Source: an uncultured Gammaproteobacteria bacterium (GTDB taxonomy: Bacteria > Pseudomonadota > Gammaproteobacteria > PS1 > Pseudothioglobaceae). Taken from it: DNA of 45,525 bases. A program made the position numbers and the translations under genes. This document shows, piece by piece, positions 24,246 through 33,930 of this stretch; position 1 is the stretch's first letter; each line of letters opens with the position of its first letter. The stretch lies in NCBI GenBank assembly GCA_902606745.1, contig CACLHR010000010.1, positions 1 through 45,525 of the forward strand. Reading direction: 5' to 3'. The notes under the pieces were generated by a model, which did not search any database, had not been told where the DNA came from, and saw only the letters and a program-made list of their open reading frames with translations.

Positions 24246-25319
24246 TCACTCTGGTACAAACATATTATTTGAATATATTGCTTCAATAACCTCAGGCCGC
24301 ATAACATAAGGAGGAGGTCTAAGGCCAGCTAAAAGTAATGAACGAATCTTAGTGCTACTAATATATTCAATTGAATCAGGGTCACTCGAAATATGCCTGC
24401 ATGCACTTTTATTTGTTATGGTATTACAAATCGAACAATAGTATGGTTCTTTGTATTTAATAATCTTTATTCCCAATGCATCTTCATATTTTGTGCAAAG
24501 ATTTTGAGAATCATATATATCATAATAATTATTCACTCCAGCATGGTCTCTTCCAATAATTATGTGGGTACATCCATAATTTCGACGTACTAATGCATGA
24601 AATAATGCTTCACGTGGACCAGCATAACGTCCGGATGTTGTTAACGCACTTAATATAACCCTATTCCTAGGATAATATTTAGATATTAAAAACTGATACC
24701 CATTAATTACAGCCATCGGAAGAAAATCCCCTGGCTTCTTTTGACCCAATATAGGCTGAATTAATAATCCGTCATACGATTCCAGAGTCATTCTTTGTAA
24801 CCACTCATGCGCACAATGTGGAGGGTTACGGGTGTGAAATGCAGCTACTGTATTCCATTTTTTTTCTTTGAATATAGCCTTTGTCTGACTGGGAGTTAAT
24901 TCATAACGTGAAAGTTCATGAAGTATTCTTTTTTTTATTGCAACTCTACCGCCAATGAAAACTTCTTTAGTTTTATAAAAAGCATTAACACCAGGGTGCT
25001 GTATGTCATCTGTACCATATATTTTTTTTGCGCATTTTTTTTTATCACATGAAAATATACTCTCTACTAGCATCTCACCAATTAAATTATCATCGTATAG
25101 TAATTTAACATTAGAATTAATTTTAAGATCATTTGCACTTTCCTTCGATATATCAAGGAAGATGGGCATACTAAAGAGTCTGCCATCAGGAAGTATATAG
25201 TTATCTATTACACTATAAAATTCATTTTCAGTCATAAATCCACTTAGTGGATGATATGAACCATTGGTAATTTTTTCTACTTCAAAAAATTGATTTTGAT
25301 TTAATGCAACTTCCTTCAT
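24246..25319 (-). CDS. sat: ATP sulfurylase-family protein (sulfate adenylyltransferase)
   Basis: 357 residues, slightly short for a stand-alone Sat. The N-terminal PUA-like domain opens with SYHPLSGFMTENEF. The catalytic domain has FHTRNPPHCAHEW (161-173; the two His of HxxH are H168 and H171), GRDHAG at 256-261 and ISSTKIRSLL at 320-329. A zinc-type site C295-x2-C298-x8-C307-x-H309 matches bacterial ATP sulfurylases. Usual Sats have Q-T-R-N; here the Gln is H162. Sat makes APS from ATP and sulfate, or ATP from APS in sulfur oxidisers. It lies 32 bases after PhnE with no APS kinase or reductase nearby, so its substrate in this operon is open. Confidence 0.85.
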   Translation of the reverse strand: MKEVALNQNQFFEVEKITNGSYHPLSGFMTENEFYSVIDNYILPDGRLFSMPIFLDISKESANDLKINSNVKLLYDDNLIGEMLVESIFSCDKKKCAKKIYGTDDIQHPGVNAFYKTKEVFIGGRVAIKKRILHELSRYELTPSQTKAIFKEKKWNTVAAFHTRNPPHCAHEWLQRMTLESYDGLLIQPILGQKKPGDFLPMAVINGYQFLISKYYPRNRVILSALTTSGRYAGPREALFHALVRRNYGCTHIIIGRDHAGVNNYYDIYDSQNLCTKYEDALGIKIIKYKEPYYCSICNTITNKSACRHISSDPDSIEYISSTKIRSLLLAGLRPPPYVMRPEVIEAIYSNNMFVPE

Positions 25320-25351
25320 TTTATTTATTAATATTACTAGGAATTATTTTA

Positions 25352-26158
25352 TTACTTCAGTCGATTACGCAATGCCGATCCTGATAAGTCAATAGCAGTT
25401 ACCATTACTAGAATTATAATAAGAATTGCAGAGACTTCATCATATCTCATAAGCCGCAAGGATCCAACTAATTCAGAACCTATACCACCTGCACCTACCA
25501 TTCCCATAACGGTTGAAGCCCTAAAATTGTATTCCCACCTGTAAATACAGAGGTCAGCACCCTGCGAATATAGCTGTGGCAAGATCGCATATCTAATAAC
25601 TTGCAGTCTTGATGCTCCAGTTGCTTGAGCGGCTTCGATAGGATGTGGATCAAGATGTTCTATTTGCTCAGCAAAAAACTTCCCCATCATTCCTGCGGAA
25701 TGAAGCCCCAAAGCCAGAACTCCAGGCAACGCTCCAAAACCAACTGCCGCCACGAAAATTATGCCCATAATTAACTCAGGTATAGCTCTTAAAAGATTTA
25801 GGATTACTCTACTTACTGAATATATAATTTTATGTGGTGACGTATTGTTGGCTGCCAATAGCCCTAGAGGAAAAGATAATATAAGAGCTAAAGCAGTACC
25901 AGCAATACTCATAACCAGAGTATCAAATAATGGTTCAGTCCATTTTTTTACTTCATTGAAATTTGGTGGAATCATCTCTTTAAATAAAATGCCAATCGAT
26001 GGCATACCTTCGAGCATTCTTTCTTTATCAAAGAACTCAACCAAATAAAAACAGGCTAGAACAATGCCAATAAATATAAGTGTTTGAAAACTTTTTTTTA
26101 CTAATGATTTTTTTTCACTAGCTAATATATTTTGAATTATTGAGTTTGGTTCTTTCAT
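25352..26158 (-). CDS. phnE: PhnE-type ABC transporter permease
   Basis: 268 residues with a first helix at about 23-43 and five more helices. The inner-membrane-component motif EAAQATGASRLQVIRYAILPQ (about 177-197) and YRWEYNFRASTVMGMVGAGGIG are hallmark PhnE sequences. It forms the membrane channel, probably as a homodimer, for the binding protein encoded upstream and the PhnC-like ATPase in the fusion protein. Phosphonate, phosphite or another oxyanion could be the substrate; no C-P lyase or phosphonatase is in the window. The gene is separated from PhnD by 228 bases with a terminator. Confidence 0.88.
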   Translation of the reverse strand: MKEPNSIIQNILASEKKSLVKKSFQTLIFIGIVLACFYLVEFFDKERMLEGMPSIGILFKEMIPPNFNEVKKWTEPLFDTLVMSIAGTALALILSFPLGLLAANNTSPHKIIYSVSRVILNLLRAIPELIMGIIFVAAVGFGALPGVLALGLHSAGMMGKFFAEQIEHLDPHPIEAAQATGASRLQVIRYAILPQLYSQGADLCIYRWEYNFRASTVMGMVGAGGIGSELVGSLRLMRYDEVSAILIIILVMVTAIDLSGSALRNRLK

Positions 26159-26330
26159 GAATTTAACAGTTCATCAATTTATAACCATTTATAAATTGAA
26201 TGTGGATTATTAAAGATTTGTATGTAGATATTTGATTCCATTAATAATTCAAGCATAGCGTAATTTGAATCAATTTATTATAATATTAATATTAATATTA
26301 TCTAATAGCAGGGATTTTTAAGATAGTGTA

Positions 26331-26375
26331 AAAAAAAGACAAGTCAATTTATGGTTATTTCACAAGTGACTTGTC
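26331..26375 (-). terminator. Rho-independent terminator after the PhnD gene
   Basis: On the minus strand GACAAGTCA (26375-26367) pairs with TGACTTGTC (26346-26338) across a 20-base loop and is followed directly by seven T residues (26337-26331). It starts 11 bases after the PhnD stop codon. Partial read-through would give excess binding protein over permease and ATPase, a common arrangement. The rest of the 228-base gap is A/T-rich without a gene. Confidence 0.7.
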
Positions 26376-26386
26376 CTTTCAAATCC

Positions 26387-27253
<867 letters not shown>

Positions 27254-27357
27254 TTATTAAAAATATCACGATTGTATATTATTTGAAGCTCCATCCTTAG
27301 TTGAATGCCATTGCTTAACTAAGTATGGGTAGGAAATTAAGTTCATATTTTTATTAT

Positions 27358-27418
27358 AAGTCCAAATTCCGTTTGATATGTGAGGGAGGTTATATTAATA
27401 CTTAGGTGAACCTGAGAG
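27358..27418 (-). repeat. Dispersed intergenic repeat, copy 2 (inside the island)
   Basis: Shares AAGTCCAAATTCCGTTTGAT and a further ~40 ungapped, less conserved bases with 17370-17430. Again it sits just downstream of a leftward gene (the 99-residue protein). No gene lies in the remaining part of 27239-27421. Confidence 0.65.
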
Positions 27419-27421
27419 CGG

Positions 27422-27721
27422 CTAAGTGCTTGTGCTTGTGCCTGCTCCAGCTACTAACTCAATTACAGTTGGCGCGGAATTCTCAGGTGGGCTAACCCAT
27501 AACTCTTGTAACTTGAGACGAGGATAGGTGTACTTAGCTATCTCTTTATAACAGTTAATCCTTTGGTCAAGGGTTGCCTCATCAGATTCAGCTATTTCAA
27601 TTAGCTTCTGGATTGGGTTAACATCCAACTCAAGAAGTAAGTCATCTGCTTTGATAAGAGTTACTTTATTAGGTGTTCCTTTCTTTCTTCCACCTACTTT
27701 TGAGTGTCCTTTTTCAAACAT
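27422..27721 (-). CDS. Small phage-like protein (99 aa), function unknown
   Basis: 99 residues. The N-terminus, SKVGGRKKGTPNKVT, has the G-R-x-x-G-x-x-N-K-x-T motif seen at the start of many small phage and mobile-element proteins, including some terminase-small-subunit-like and DUF5681-type proteins. The middle (ATLDQRINCYKEIAKYTYPRLK) is helical and matches the common phage phrase on repeated cycles through cell or plasmid proteins. The tail is low-complexity (GAGTSTST). It is the gene nearest the tRNA, where an island integrase would normally be, so it may be a leftover of the element's mobility module. Confidence 0.6.
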   Translation of the reverse strand: MFEKGHSKVGGRKKGTPNKVTLIKADDLLLELDVNPIQKLIEIAESDEATLDQRINCYKEIAKYTYPRLKLQELWVSPPENSAPTVIELVAGAGTSTST

Positions 27722-27754
27722 AGTGAATTAATAGTAATAATTTAGTTAAATTTG

Positions 27755-27870
27755 CCATAAAGGCTTTCATAACAATAATCTTATTGTGCTCTATAATTAT
27801 GTCAATATGTAATCCCAGTGTAATCCCAATAGGATTTACTGTTTATTAAAATTTGCTGAAAGCCTTATGG
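27755..27870. repeat. Inverted repeat around the putative arm sites
   Basis: CCATAAAGGCTTTCA (27755-27769) and TGAAAGCCTTATGG (27857-27870) are reverse complements apart from one extra A. They enclose the paired TGTAATCCC motifs and end next to the tRNA 3' end. They could be part of an attP-type recombination site. Confidence 0.4.
27808..27827. repeat. Paired TGTAATCCC direct repeats next to the tRNA end
   Basis: TGTAATCCC occurs at 27808-27816 and at 27819-27827, exactly 11 bases apart, so both copies face the same side of the helix. This is typical of arm-type integrase sites. A degenerate pair lies beside the left att copy. Confidence 0.45.
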
Positions 27871-27874
27871 GATA

Positions 27875-27951
27875 TGGTGGTTATGGGTGGACTTGAACCA
27901 CCGACCCCAGCATTATGAATGCTGTGCTCTAACCAGCTGAGCTACATAACC
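27875..27951 (-). tRNA. tRNA-Met (CAT), elongator; right attachment site
   Basis: 77 nt with CCA encoded. The acceptor stem is GGTTATG/CATAACC, the D-arm contains AGCTCAGCTGGTTAGAGC, the anticodon stem is CAGCA/TGCTG around TTCATAA (anticodon CAT), and the T-arm is GTGGTTCAAGTCCAC. The body resembles E. coli elongator tRNA-Met (GTAGCTCAG, TCATAATG, TGGGGTC) more than tRNA-Ile2, though the CAT anticodon alone does not separate them. Its 3' 45 bases (27875-27919) are the island's right att core; the element has kept the tRNA intact. Confidence 0.93.
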
Positions 27952-27963
27952 AAAAGAGCGGCT

Positions 27964-27992
27964 ATTATCGAAATATTTTAATAAAAAGTCAA
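27964..27992 (-). promoter_or_regulatory. Promoter of tRNA-Met
   Basis: On the minus strand: -35 TTGACT (27987-27992), a 17-base spacer and -10 GATAAT (27964-27969), followed after 12 bases by the tRNA 5' end. This is close to the sigma-70 consensus at ideal spacing. Confidence 0.65.
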
Positions 27993-28094
27993 GACAAACT
28001 GCTAAATAAGCAATTGATTAATATCATTCACTTTTCATCAACTAGATTTTCAATATAAAATTTGGTGATGTCTTTTATTACATTTAAGCTTTAA

Positions 28095-28709
28095 ATGGCT
28101 AAGTCAAATCTTAAAGTTGCTCTTACTGGAGGCATTGCTTCGGGAAAAAGTCAGGTCAGCGCCATTTTAGAAGGCCATGGTTGTTTCATCATTGATTTAG
28201 ATGTTATTGCAAGAGAAGTGGTCGAACCTGGAACAGCCGGTCTTAACGAATTGATAGAAAATTTTGGCAACTCTATTTTGTCAAATGATGGAACGCTTAA
28301 CCGCAAATATTTAAGAGATGAGCTGTTCAAAAAGGGACGCAATCGAGCACTCATTGAGCAAGTACTACATCCAAAAATTCTACACAAAATGAAAGCCGCT
28401 ATGGACGCATGTACACAAGGCATTGTGATTGTAGTTGTCCCACTTTTAGTTGAAAAAAACCTTTGGCAACCCTTTGAAAGAGCGATTCTAGTCGATTGTG
28501 AAGTTAAAAATCAAATTGATAGGCTCATGACTAGAGAGAAAATTGATCAATCAAAAGCAGAGGCCATGTTGTTAGCACAAGCTAGCCGTGAACAACGCCT
28601 TCAACTAAATGAACATCTTCCTACAGATATTATTGAAAATAATTCTAAAGTCACCGATCTTAAAGAAAAAGTTGACGAGCTCAGTCAAAAACTTTTTTCC
28701 CTTATTTAA
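28095..28709 (+). CDS. coaE: Dephospho-CoA kinase
   Basis: 204 residues. P-loop GGIASGKS at about 12-19, then IIDLDVIAREVVEPG (the substrate-binding D-x-D/A-R segment), HPKILHKM and VVVPLLVEK, all typical of CoaE. It phosphorylates the ribose 3'-OH of dephospho-CoA in the last step of CoA synthesis. It stands alone on the plus strand just outside the island, between tRNA-Met and the convergent ABC permease gene. Confidence 0.95.
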   Translation: MAKSNLKVALTGGIASGKSQVSAILEGHGCFIIDLDVIAREVVEPGTAGLNELIENFGNSILSNDGTLNRKYLRDELFKKGRNRALIEQVLHPKILHKMKAAMDACTQGIVIVVVPLLVEKNLWQPFERAILVDCEVKNQIDRLMTREKIDQSKAEAMLLAQASREQRLQLNEHLPTDIIENNSKVTDLKEKVDELSQKLFSLI

Positions 28710-28731
28710 CAATCATTAAATATCATAAGAA

Positions 28732-31257
28732 TTACTCATTACGTATGAGTGGATATACCTTTGGACTAAATATACTTCGGTTAGCCATTAGGATTAAAAC
28801 AAACGAAACCACTGCAGTTGATAATAATATCCAAAGGGTTAGGCCTAGATCAAACTGCCATGAAAGCTGCAAAGCATTCTCTACAACTAGGAAAGAACTT
28901 ATTGTTGCTACTGAAAGTGCAAAAAATATTAAAGTACCATAAATAACAGCAAACTCCATTGTCATTGCTTTAAGTATCGTTGGAAAATCAACGCCCAGTA
29001 TCTTATAGATTAGGTTGTTATATCTTCTGAATGTTGTTTGTACCAATACTGCGCTCACAATAACAATTAATCCAATAATGATCACAATTAAAGATATAGC
29101 GGTAACCGCTATAAATACTTTATTTAGAACTTCACTAACCTGAGATAGAATTCTATCGATCTTTATTGCAGAAACATTGGGAAACTTTTCAACAATCCTT
29201 GCTAAGATTTCACTAGATGGTAATTCTGACTTTAAAGTTCCAACATACTCATAGGGAAGTTTATTAGCAAAAGCTTTATTTATGATGATAGCAAAATTAA
29301 TGGAGATATCTCGATAGTCGACCTCTCTAAAATTCTTCACAATGCCAGTTACATCTCGGCCTAATATATTTAACACGATCTTATCATTGATTTTCATTCC
29401 TAGATCATATGCAGCACGACTATCCATTGAAATAAACAGCTCGTCCTCAATTCCAGGCTCCCACCACTCTCCCTCAATAATGGGGTTGTCTGGTTTTGGC
29501 TTCTCAGACCAAGATATCCTTCTATCTCCTCTTACAACCCATGCAGACCTATTACTCTCAGAAACAACTTCTTCTATTGGAGTTCCATTTAATGAGATAA
29601 ATGATGCACTCGCCATTGGGCTAAATTCAAGCTCTACATTAGGATCAACATCTTTAATGAAGGATTCCAGATCCCTTTGCATATCTCTATCTATACTAAC
29701 AAAAAATAGATCTGGAGCCATAGATGGAATACTGTCTGATATTTCTTTTTTTAAGTTGTTTGCAACAAAACTTAGAGTGAGTAATAAGGTTAAACCAATT
29801 CCTAACGAGATTGTCATAATTGGTGCAAGTGACTTTTTAGCCACAATGTTTCTATAAGCAATCCTATAACTGTTGTTGGAAAATTTATAAAAAGCTTTAA
29901 TAAACAAAATTAATAATTTTGATACTCCATAAAAAATGAGCATGGTGACAAAAAAGGCTACAAAGTATAAAACTGTATAAAGCTTCTGTTCAGTTTGATA
30001 AACAAAATAAGTCGTCAAAATAACTACCAAGATACTCAACAAAATAATGTTCATCAAGGAAAAATTTAAGCTTACAGGGTTAAAAGTATTTCGAAATAAA
30101 GCAGCCGCTTTAATTTCACTAATTGAATATAGCGAAGGTATAGAAAAAATTAAAACAACTAAGAGGCCAATGAAAAAAATATTGAGATATCCTATAAAAC
30201 TAAAAGTAGGTTGCAAATCAATTCCAAGCGCCTCGGGTAAGAGTTCATTCGCTAATAGTGGACTAAAAACACCTATAAAGTATGCAACAACTGAGGTCAA
30301 CACAAGAATCATCATGATCTCGTAAAAATACATTGTTTGAATAAAGCTGGATGAGAATCCTATTGATTTTTTAACTGCTATGCTAGTATTACTTTGATTT
30401 ACAAATGAGAGAAGCGTATTACTAATTCCGACGCCTGCAATGACCATTGCGCTAACGGAGACCAAGTTTAAAAAATTTGAAAAGTTATCTATTATCCTGC
30501 TAAGACTCTGACCACTCTCTCCAGGCAATCGTATTTCAATTGAATCATCGTATTCAACAATAGACCTTACGAGCTTTTCTTTTGCCTCGACCTGAGTTGA
30601 GTTTTTGAATTTAATTCGATACTGATGATCTAGAAAGCTACCTCCTGAATTAAGCCCAAATTGCTCATAACTCTCCATACTAATAATTGCAAATTCGCCG
30701 AAAACAGCACTTTCAGCTAAATCTGGAACAGAGGAAACCAGTCCAGCAACCTCAAACTGTTGACCCATGATAACAACATCATCACCAAAACTGAGTTTAA
30801 GCAGCTTTTGGATGCTCTCATTAATCAATACAGATGGCTTTTGTGAATTAACGAAAATTCTCTCAGATGCGATCTGGGGAATTGTTTCAATATTACCATA
30901 GAGTGGATAATTATCATCTACAGCTCTCAGCTCAGTAAATACTGGCGACTCCCCTTCTTTTGAAAGCATCGTGGCAAACTCAATAGCAGTACTTACCTTT
31001 CCAAGATCATCAAACTCATCAATTATCTTTTCAGGGAGTGGGTCTATACCGCTTGTGACCTGAATATCACCGCCTAGGAGTTTTTTCGAGTTATTCTCAA
31101 TTTCACTATTTAAAGCCTCTTTAACAGAAAATGTTAATGATAGAAGCAACAAGCTAACGAATAGGGTTGAGGTAACGACCCATAGTTTTTTATAGCTCCT
31201 AGTGAAGTCCCTTAAAGCGTACTTGTTGATTAATTTGAATTGCTGAATATCAAACAA
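28732..31257 (-). CDS. ybbP: FtsX-family ABC permease, YbbP-like
   Basis: 841 residues with a large duplicated architecture: an N-terminal helix (SYKKLWVVTSTLFVSLLLLSLTFS), a periplasmic MacB-like domain, helices at about 260-470, a second periplasmic domain and a final FtsX domain with three helices. Such permeases do not import substrates; they extract lipids or use mechanical force across the envelope. The start lies inside the end of the ATPase gene (8-base overlap). Together with that ATPase and tesA it reproduces the enterobacterial tesA-ybbA-ybbP neighbourhood, which suggests a conserved but still poorly defined envelope function. Confidence 0.85.
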   Translation of the reverse strand: MFDIQQFKLINKYALRDFTRSYKKLWVVTSTLFVSLLLLSLTFSVKEALNSEIENNSKKLLGGDIQVTSGIDPLPEKIIDEFDDLGKVSTAIEFATMLSKEGESPVFTELRAVDDNYPLYGNIETIPQIASERIFVNSQKPSVLINESIQKLLKLSFGDDVVIMGQQFEVAGLVSSVPDLAESAVFGEFAIISMESYEQFGLNSGGSFLDHQYRIKFKNSTQVEAKEKLVRSIVEYDDSIEIRLPGESGQSLSRIIDNFSNFLNLVSVSAMVIAGVGISNTLLSFVNQSNTSIAVKKSIGFSSSFIQTMYFYEIMMILVLTSVVAYFIGVFSPLLANELLPEALGIDLQPTFSFIGYLNIFFIGLLVVLIFSIPSLYSISEIKAAALFRNTFNPVSLNFSLMNIILLSILVVILTTYFVYQTEQKLYTVLYFVAFFVTMLIFYGVSKLLILFIKAFYKFSNNSYRIAYRNIVAKKSLAPIMTISLGIGLTLLLTLSFVANNLKKEISDSIPSMAPDLFFVSIDRDMQRDLESFIKDVDPNVELEFSPMASASFISLNGTPIEEVVSESNRSAWVVRGDRRISWSEKPKPDNPIIEGEWWEPGIEDELFISMDSRAAYDLGMKINDKIVLNILGRDVTGIVKNFREVDYRDISINFAIIINKAFANKLPYEYVGTLKSELPSSEILARIVEKFPNVSAIKIDRILSQVSEVLNKVFIAVTAISLIVIIIGLIVIVSAVLVQTTFRRYNNLIYKILGVDFPTILKAMTMEFAVIYGTLIFFALSVATISSFLVVENALQLSWQFDLGLTLWILLSTAVVSFVLILMANRSIFSPKVYPLIRNE

Positions 31258-31915
31258 TCTGGCCGTCCCTTATTTCAATGATACGATCACATCGTTTTGC
31301 TATTGAATTATCATGGGTTACCATCACAAGTGAAGTTTGGCTTTTTTTTGTATAGTCAAAAAGCAAATCAATCATGATTTCTGAGTTTGCACTGTCAAGA
31401 TTTCCAGTAGGCTCATCAGCCAAAATGATTTTAGGTTTATTGATTAGGGCTCTTGCTATTGCCACTCTTTGCTGCTCTCCTCCAGATAACTCACTTGGAA
31501 GATGATGAAGCCTATGAGAAAGGCCAAATTCACCAAGAAGCTCCTCAGCATCTTTTTCTAGATTATATTGCTGGTTTGCCTCAAGAGATAACAAAACATT
31601 CTCAACTGCAGTAAGGTTAGGAATTAAGTAAAAAGATTGAAAAACAATGCCAATATTTTTTCTTCTTACTTCTGATAATTCATTTTCTTTTAGTCCAACA
31701 ATTTCCTGATTATTAATTTTGACCGAACCTTTTGATGCAGTTTCTAGTCCAGAAGCTAGCATGATAATTGATGTTTTGCCTGAGCCGCTTGGTCCAACAA
31801 TAGAAACAACCTCTTCACTATCAATCGAGAAACTAATACTCTTTAAAACTTCAACAGTATCTGTTTTGGTGCCGTAATTTAATGAAACATTATTGAACTG
31901 TATGGCTGCACTCAT
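31250..31915 (-). CDS. ybbA: ABC transporter ATP-binding protein, YbbA/LolD-like
   Basis: 221 residues: Walker A GPSGSGKTS, Q-loop FQSFYLIPNLTAVENV, signature LSGGEQQRVAIARAL, Walker B IILADEPTGNLD and H-loop VTHDNS. The EPTGNLD form marks the MacB/LolD/YbbA group that works with FtsX-type permeases. It is divergent from tesA by only 27 bases and overlaps the permease gene, so the promoters of both directions must be packed into this short gap. Confidence 0.88.
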   Translation of the reverse strand: MSAAIQFNNVSLNYGTKTDTVEVLKSISFSIDSEEVVSIVGPSGSGKTSIIMLASGLETASKGSVKINNQEIVGLKENELSEVRRKNIGIVFQSFYLIPNLTAVENVLLSLEANQQYNLEKDAEELLGEFGLSHRLHHLPSELSGGEQQRVAIARALINKPKIILADEPTGNLDSANSEIMIDLLFDYTKKSQTSLVMVTHDNSIAKRCDRIIEIRDGQIV

Positions 31916-31942
31916 TTCAAAATCTAATATAAAATTCAGCGC

Positions 31943-32581
31943 ATGATTATCTCAAAAAATAAGACGCTAAAGTCGTTATTCTTTTTATTTTTTTTATCCA
32001 CAATATCGTTCAACGTCTTCGCTACAAATCAAATAAAAATTATGCTTTATGGTGACAGCTTGATGTCTGGTTATGGCTTACCTCAAAATGAAAATTTATC
32101 TTCTGTATTACCTTCCAAATTTAACCTTGCTGAGTCTCAATTACAAATCATTAATGCCAGTGTCTCTGGAAATACTTCAAGTAATGGTTTAGCCAGATTA
32201 GATTGGTCTCTCGAGGATAAACCAAATATTGTGATTTTATGTCTTGGCGCAAACGATATGTTAAGAGGTATAGACCCTAAATTAACCAAACAAAACCTTA
32301 ATCAAATAATTGAAAAAATGATACAAAATGGTTCAAAGGTTATACTTGCTGGGATGCGTTCACCTGAAAGTATGGGTAAGAACTATCAACAAAAATTCGA
32401 TCTAATTTATCAAGAACTTGCTGAAGAAAATGACGTGATTTTTATGCCATTCCTGCTCGAGGGTGTTGCACTTGAAAAAGATTACCTGCAAAGCGACTAC
32501 AAACACCCAAACGCCTTGGGTGTTAATATTATGGCAAGTAATTTGTATCCTTACATATTAAAAGGTATGGGTTTATTGTAA
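31943..32581 (+). CDS. tesA: Periplasmic GDSL esterase/lysophospholipase TesA
   Basis: 212 residues with an N-terminal signal sequence (KSLFFLFFLSTISFNVFA). SGNH-hydrolase blocks are seen: I, YGDSLMSGYG with the nucleophile Ser; II, the Gly in VSGNTS; III, GANDML with Asn; V, DYKHPNALG with the catalytic Asp and His. TesA-type enzymes show thioesterase, arylesterase and lysophospholipase L1 activity in the periplasm. The placement back to back with ybbA is the conserved arrangement in Gammaproteobacteria. Confidence 0.9.
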   Translation: MIISKNKTLKSLFFLFFLSTISFNVFATNQIKIMLYGDSLMSGYGLPQNENLSSVLPSKFNLAESQLQIINASVSGNTSSNGLARLDWSLEDKPNIVILCLGANDMLRGIDPKLTKQNLNQIIEKMIQNGSKVILAGMRSPESMGKNYQQKFDLIYQELAEENDVIFMPFLLEGVALEKDYLQSDYKHPNALGVNIMASNLYPYILKGMGLL

Positions 32582-32607
32582 ACTCCCTGCTTGGAATCTT
32601 TATCTAT

Positions 32608-32922
32608 TTATTTGATTATGAGGCGCTTGACCTCTTTGCCACCCATTAAATGTGACTCAATAATCTCGTCAACGTCTTCTTCATCAATATACTGATACCA
32701 AATGTCGTCTGGATAGACCACAGCGACTGGGCCATGCTCACATCGTCCTAGGCAACGAGACTCGCTGACACCAAAACGTCCTTCACCTAACATCAAATTC
32801 TCACGGCAGCGATCCTTGGCATGACGATAAAGTTCTTTGGCACCATTTTGTGAACAGCACTGCTTTCCATTAGTGCGAATATTGTTACAGAAAAAAATAT
32901 GGTGTTTGTAAAAGCTACTCAT
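32608..32922 (-). CDS. Thioredoxin-like 2Fe-2S ferredoxin-type protein
   Basis: 104 residues. Cluster ligands are likely C12 (HIFFCNN), one of C22/C23 and the pair in SRCLGRCEHGPVAVVYP, the pattern of thioredoxin-fold 2Fe-2S ferredoxins related to NuoE and the Aquifex ferredoxin. WYQYIDEEDVDEIIESHL is the usual C-terminal helix. It carries electrons, but the partner is not known. It overlaps the end of rsmI by 4 bases and is therefore co-translated with it. Confidence 0.85.
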   Translation of the reverse strand: MSSFYKHHIFFCNNIRTNGKQCCSQNGAKELYRHAKDRCRENLMLGEGRFGVSESRCLGRCEHGPVAVVYPDDIWYQYIDEEDVDEIIESHLMGGKEVKRLIIK

Positions 32923-33749
32923 AAATCTACGGCCTTCTTATAGCATTGATTTTTATCAATACCAGTAATTTTAGCGGCTAGCTTAGCCGCTTTTGATGCG
33001 CCCATTTCAGCGCAAAGAATCGGCAACAGAGAGTCCAATTGGTTCTCAGCCTCAGCTATATCTATTTTATCATTTGCTGAAATTAATATTACAAATTCCC
33101 CTTTCTGGTGGTTTTGTTCAATTGTGAGATATTGAATTAGATTTGGAATTGAATCTGTATGAATTGTCTCAAATGTTTTAGTTAACTCCTTGGCAAGGCA
33201 AACTTCTCTAACATCTCCAAATATTATATACATGTCACTTAGGGTCGACAATATACGCTTAGGAGATTCGTAAAAAATAATCGTCTCAGTTCTACTAACA
33301 AGGCTTTTTAATAGCTTTACTCTTGCAATTTGCTTGCTCGGTAAAAAACCTAAAAAGGTGAAGCTATCACTTGCTAGGCCTGAAACAGATAGAGCAGTTA
33401 TTAGTGCACTTGGACCCGGAATGGGAACAACTCTTAGACCTTCTTTTTTTGCTTGAACCACTAAAAAATAACCAGGATCACTGATAAGAGGTGTTCCTGC
33501 ATCGCTTATCAGTGCAATAGACTTTCCGGACTTTAATTCACCAATGATGGCTTTGGTTTTGTCCCGTTCATTGTGTTCATGAAAAGCACGAATGGGTTTT
33601 GAAATATCTAAGTGTGACAATAGTTTTTTGCTGCGTCGAGTGTTCTCTGCCAAGACAATATCAACACTTTTTAGTACTTCTACAGCCCTAAACGTGATGT
33701 CATCTAAATTACCAATTGGGGTGGCAACAATGAAGAGTATTCCTGTCAT
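32919..33749 (-). CDS. rsmI: 16S rRNA 2'-O-methyltransferase RsmI
   Basis: 276 residues of the tetrapyrrole-methylase fold. Characteristic pieces are LFIVATPIGNLDDITFRAVEVLKSVD at the start, AENTRRSKKLLSHL, ALISDAGTPLISDPGY and VVPIPGPSAL. RsmI methylates the ribose of C1402 in 16S rRNA, next to the P-site codon. In many Gammaproteobacteria rsmI is divergent from a yraN/dolP block; here it is divergent from a dolP-like lipoprotein gene, with 181 bases of A/T-rich, otherwise empty DNA between them. Confidence 0.95.
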   Translation of the reverse strand: MTGILFIVATPIGNLDDITFRAVEVLKSVDIVLAENTRRSKKLLSHLDISKPIRAFHEHNERDKTKAIIGELKSGKSIALISDAGTPLISDPGYFLVVQAKKEGLRVVPIPGPSALITALSVSGLASDSFTFLGFLPSKQIARVKLLKSLVSRTETIIFYESPKRILSTLSDMYIIFGDVREVCLAKELTKTFETIHTDSIPNLIQYLTIEQNHQKGEFVILISANDKIDIAEAENQLDSLLPILCAEMGASKAAKLAAKITGIDKNQCYKKAVDL

Positions 33750-33930
33750 ATATTTAACTTAAAACTAAAAAAACACTAATATGTTGTAAAAACAGACATC
33801 ATTATGCTTGATTAAACAATTAATTATCAAAATTTATCTCTTGGTTTAGTTTAAATATTGTTAAATCTGATTTAAAATACAGTTAAAGTTAATTTGAAAC
33901 TGTCCTCCCGACAGGATACAAGGAGTAATA

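Noticed and set aside
26281-26300. TAATATTAATATTAATATTA as a regulatory repeat
   Set aside because: It is simple A/T-rich sequence in a gap between phnD and phnE, with no link to a known site.
27875-27951. tRNA-Ile2 (CAT with lysidine) instead of tRNA-Met
   Set aside because: The anticodon is compatible, but D-arm, anticodon-stem and variable-loop sequences are closer to elongator tRNA-Met; a tilS-determinant analysis would settle it.
33750-33930. RNase P RNA or another structured RNA between rsmI and the dolP-like gene
   Set aside because: The gap is too short and A/T-rich, with no conserved RNase P core; only short dyads are seen.
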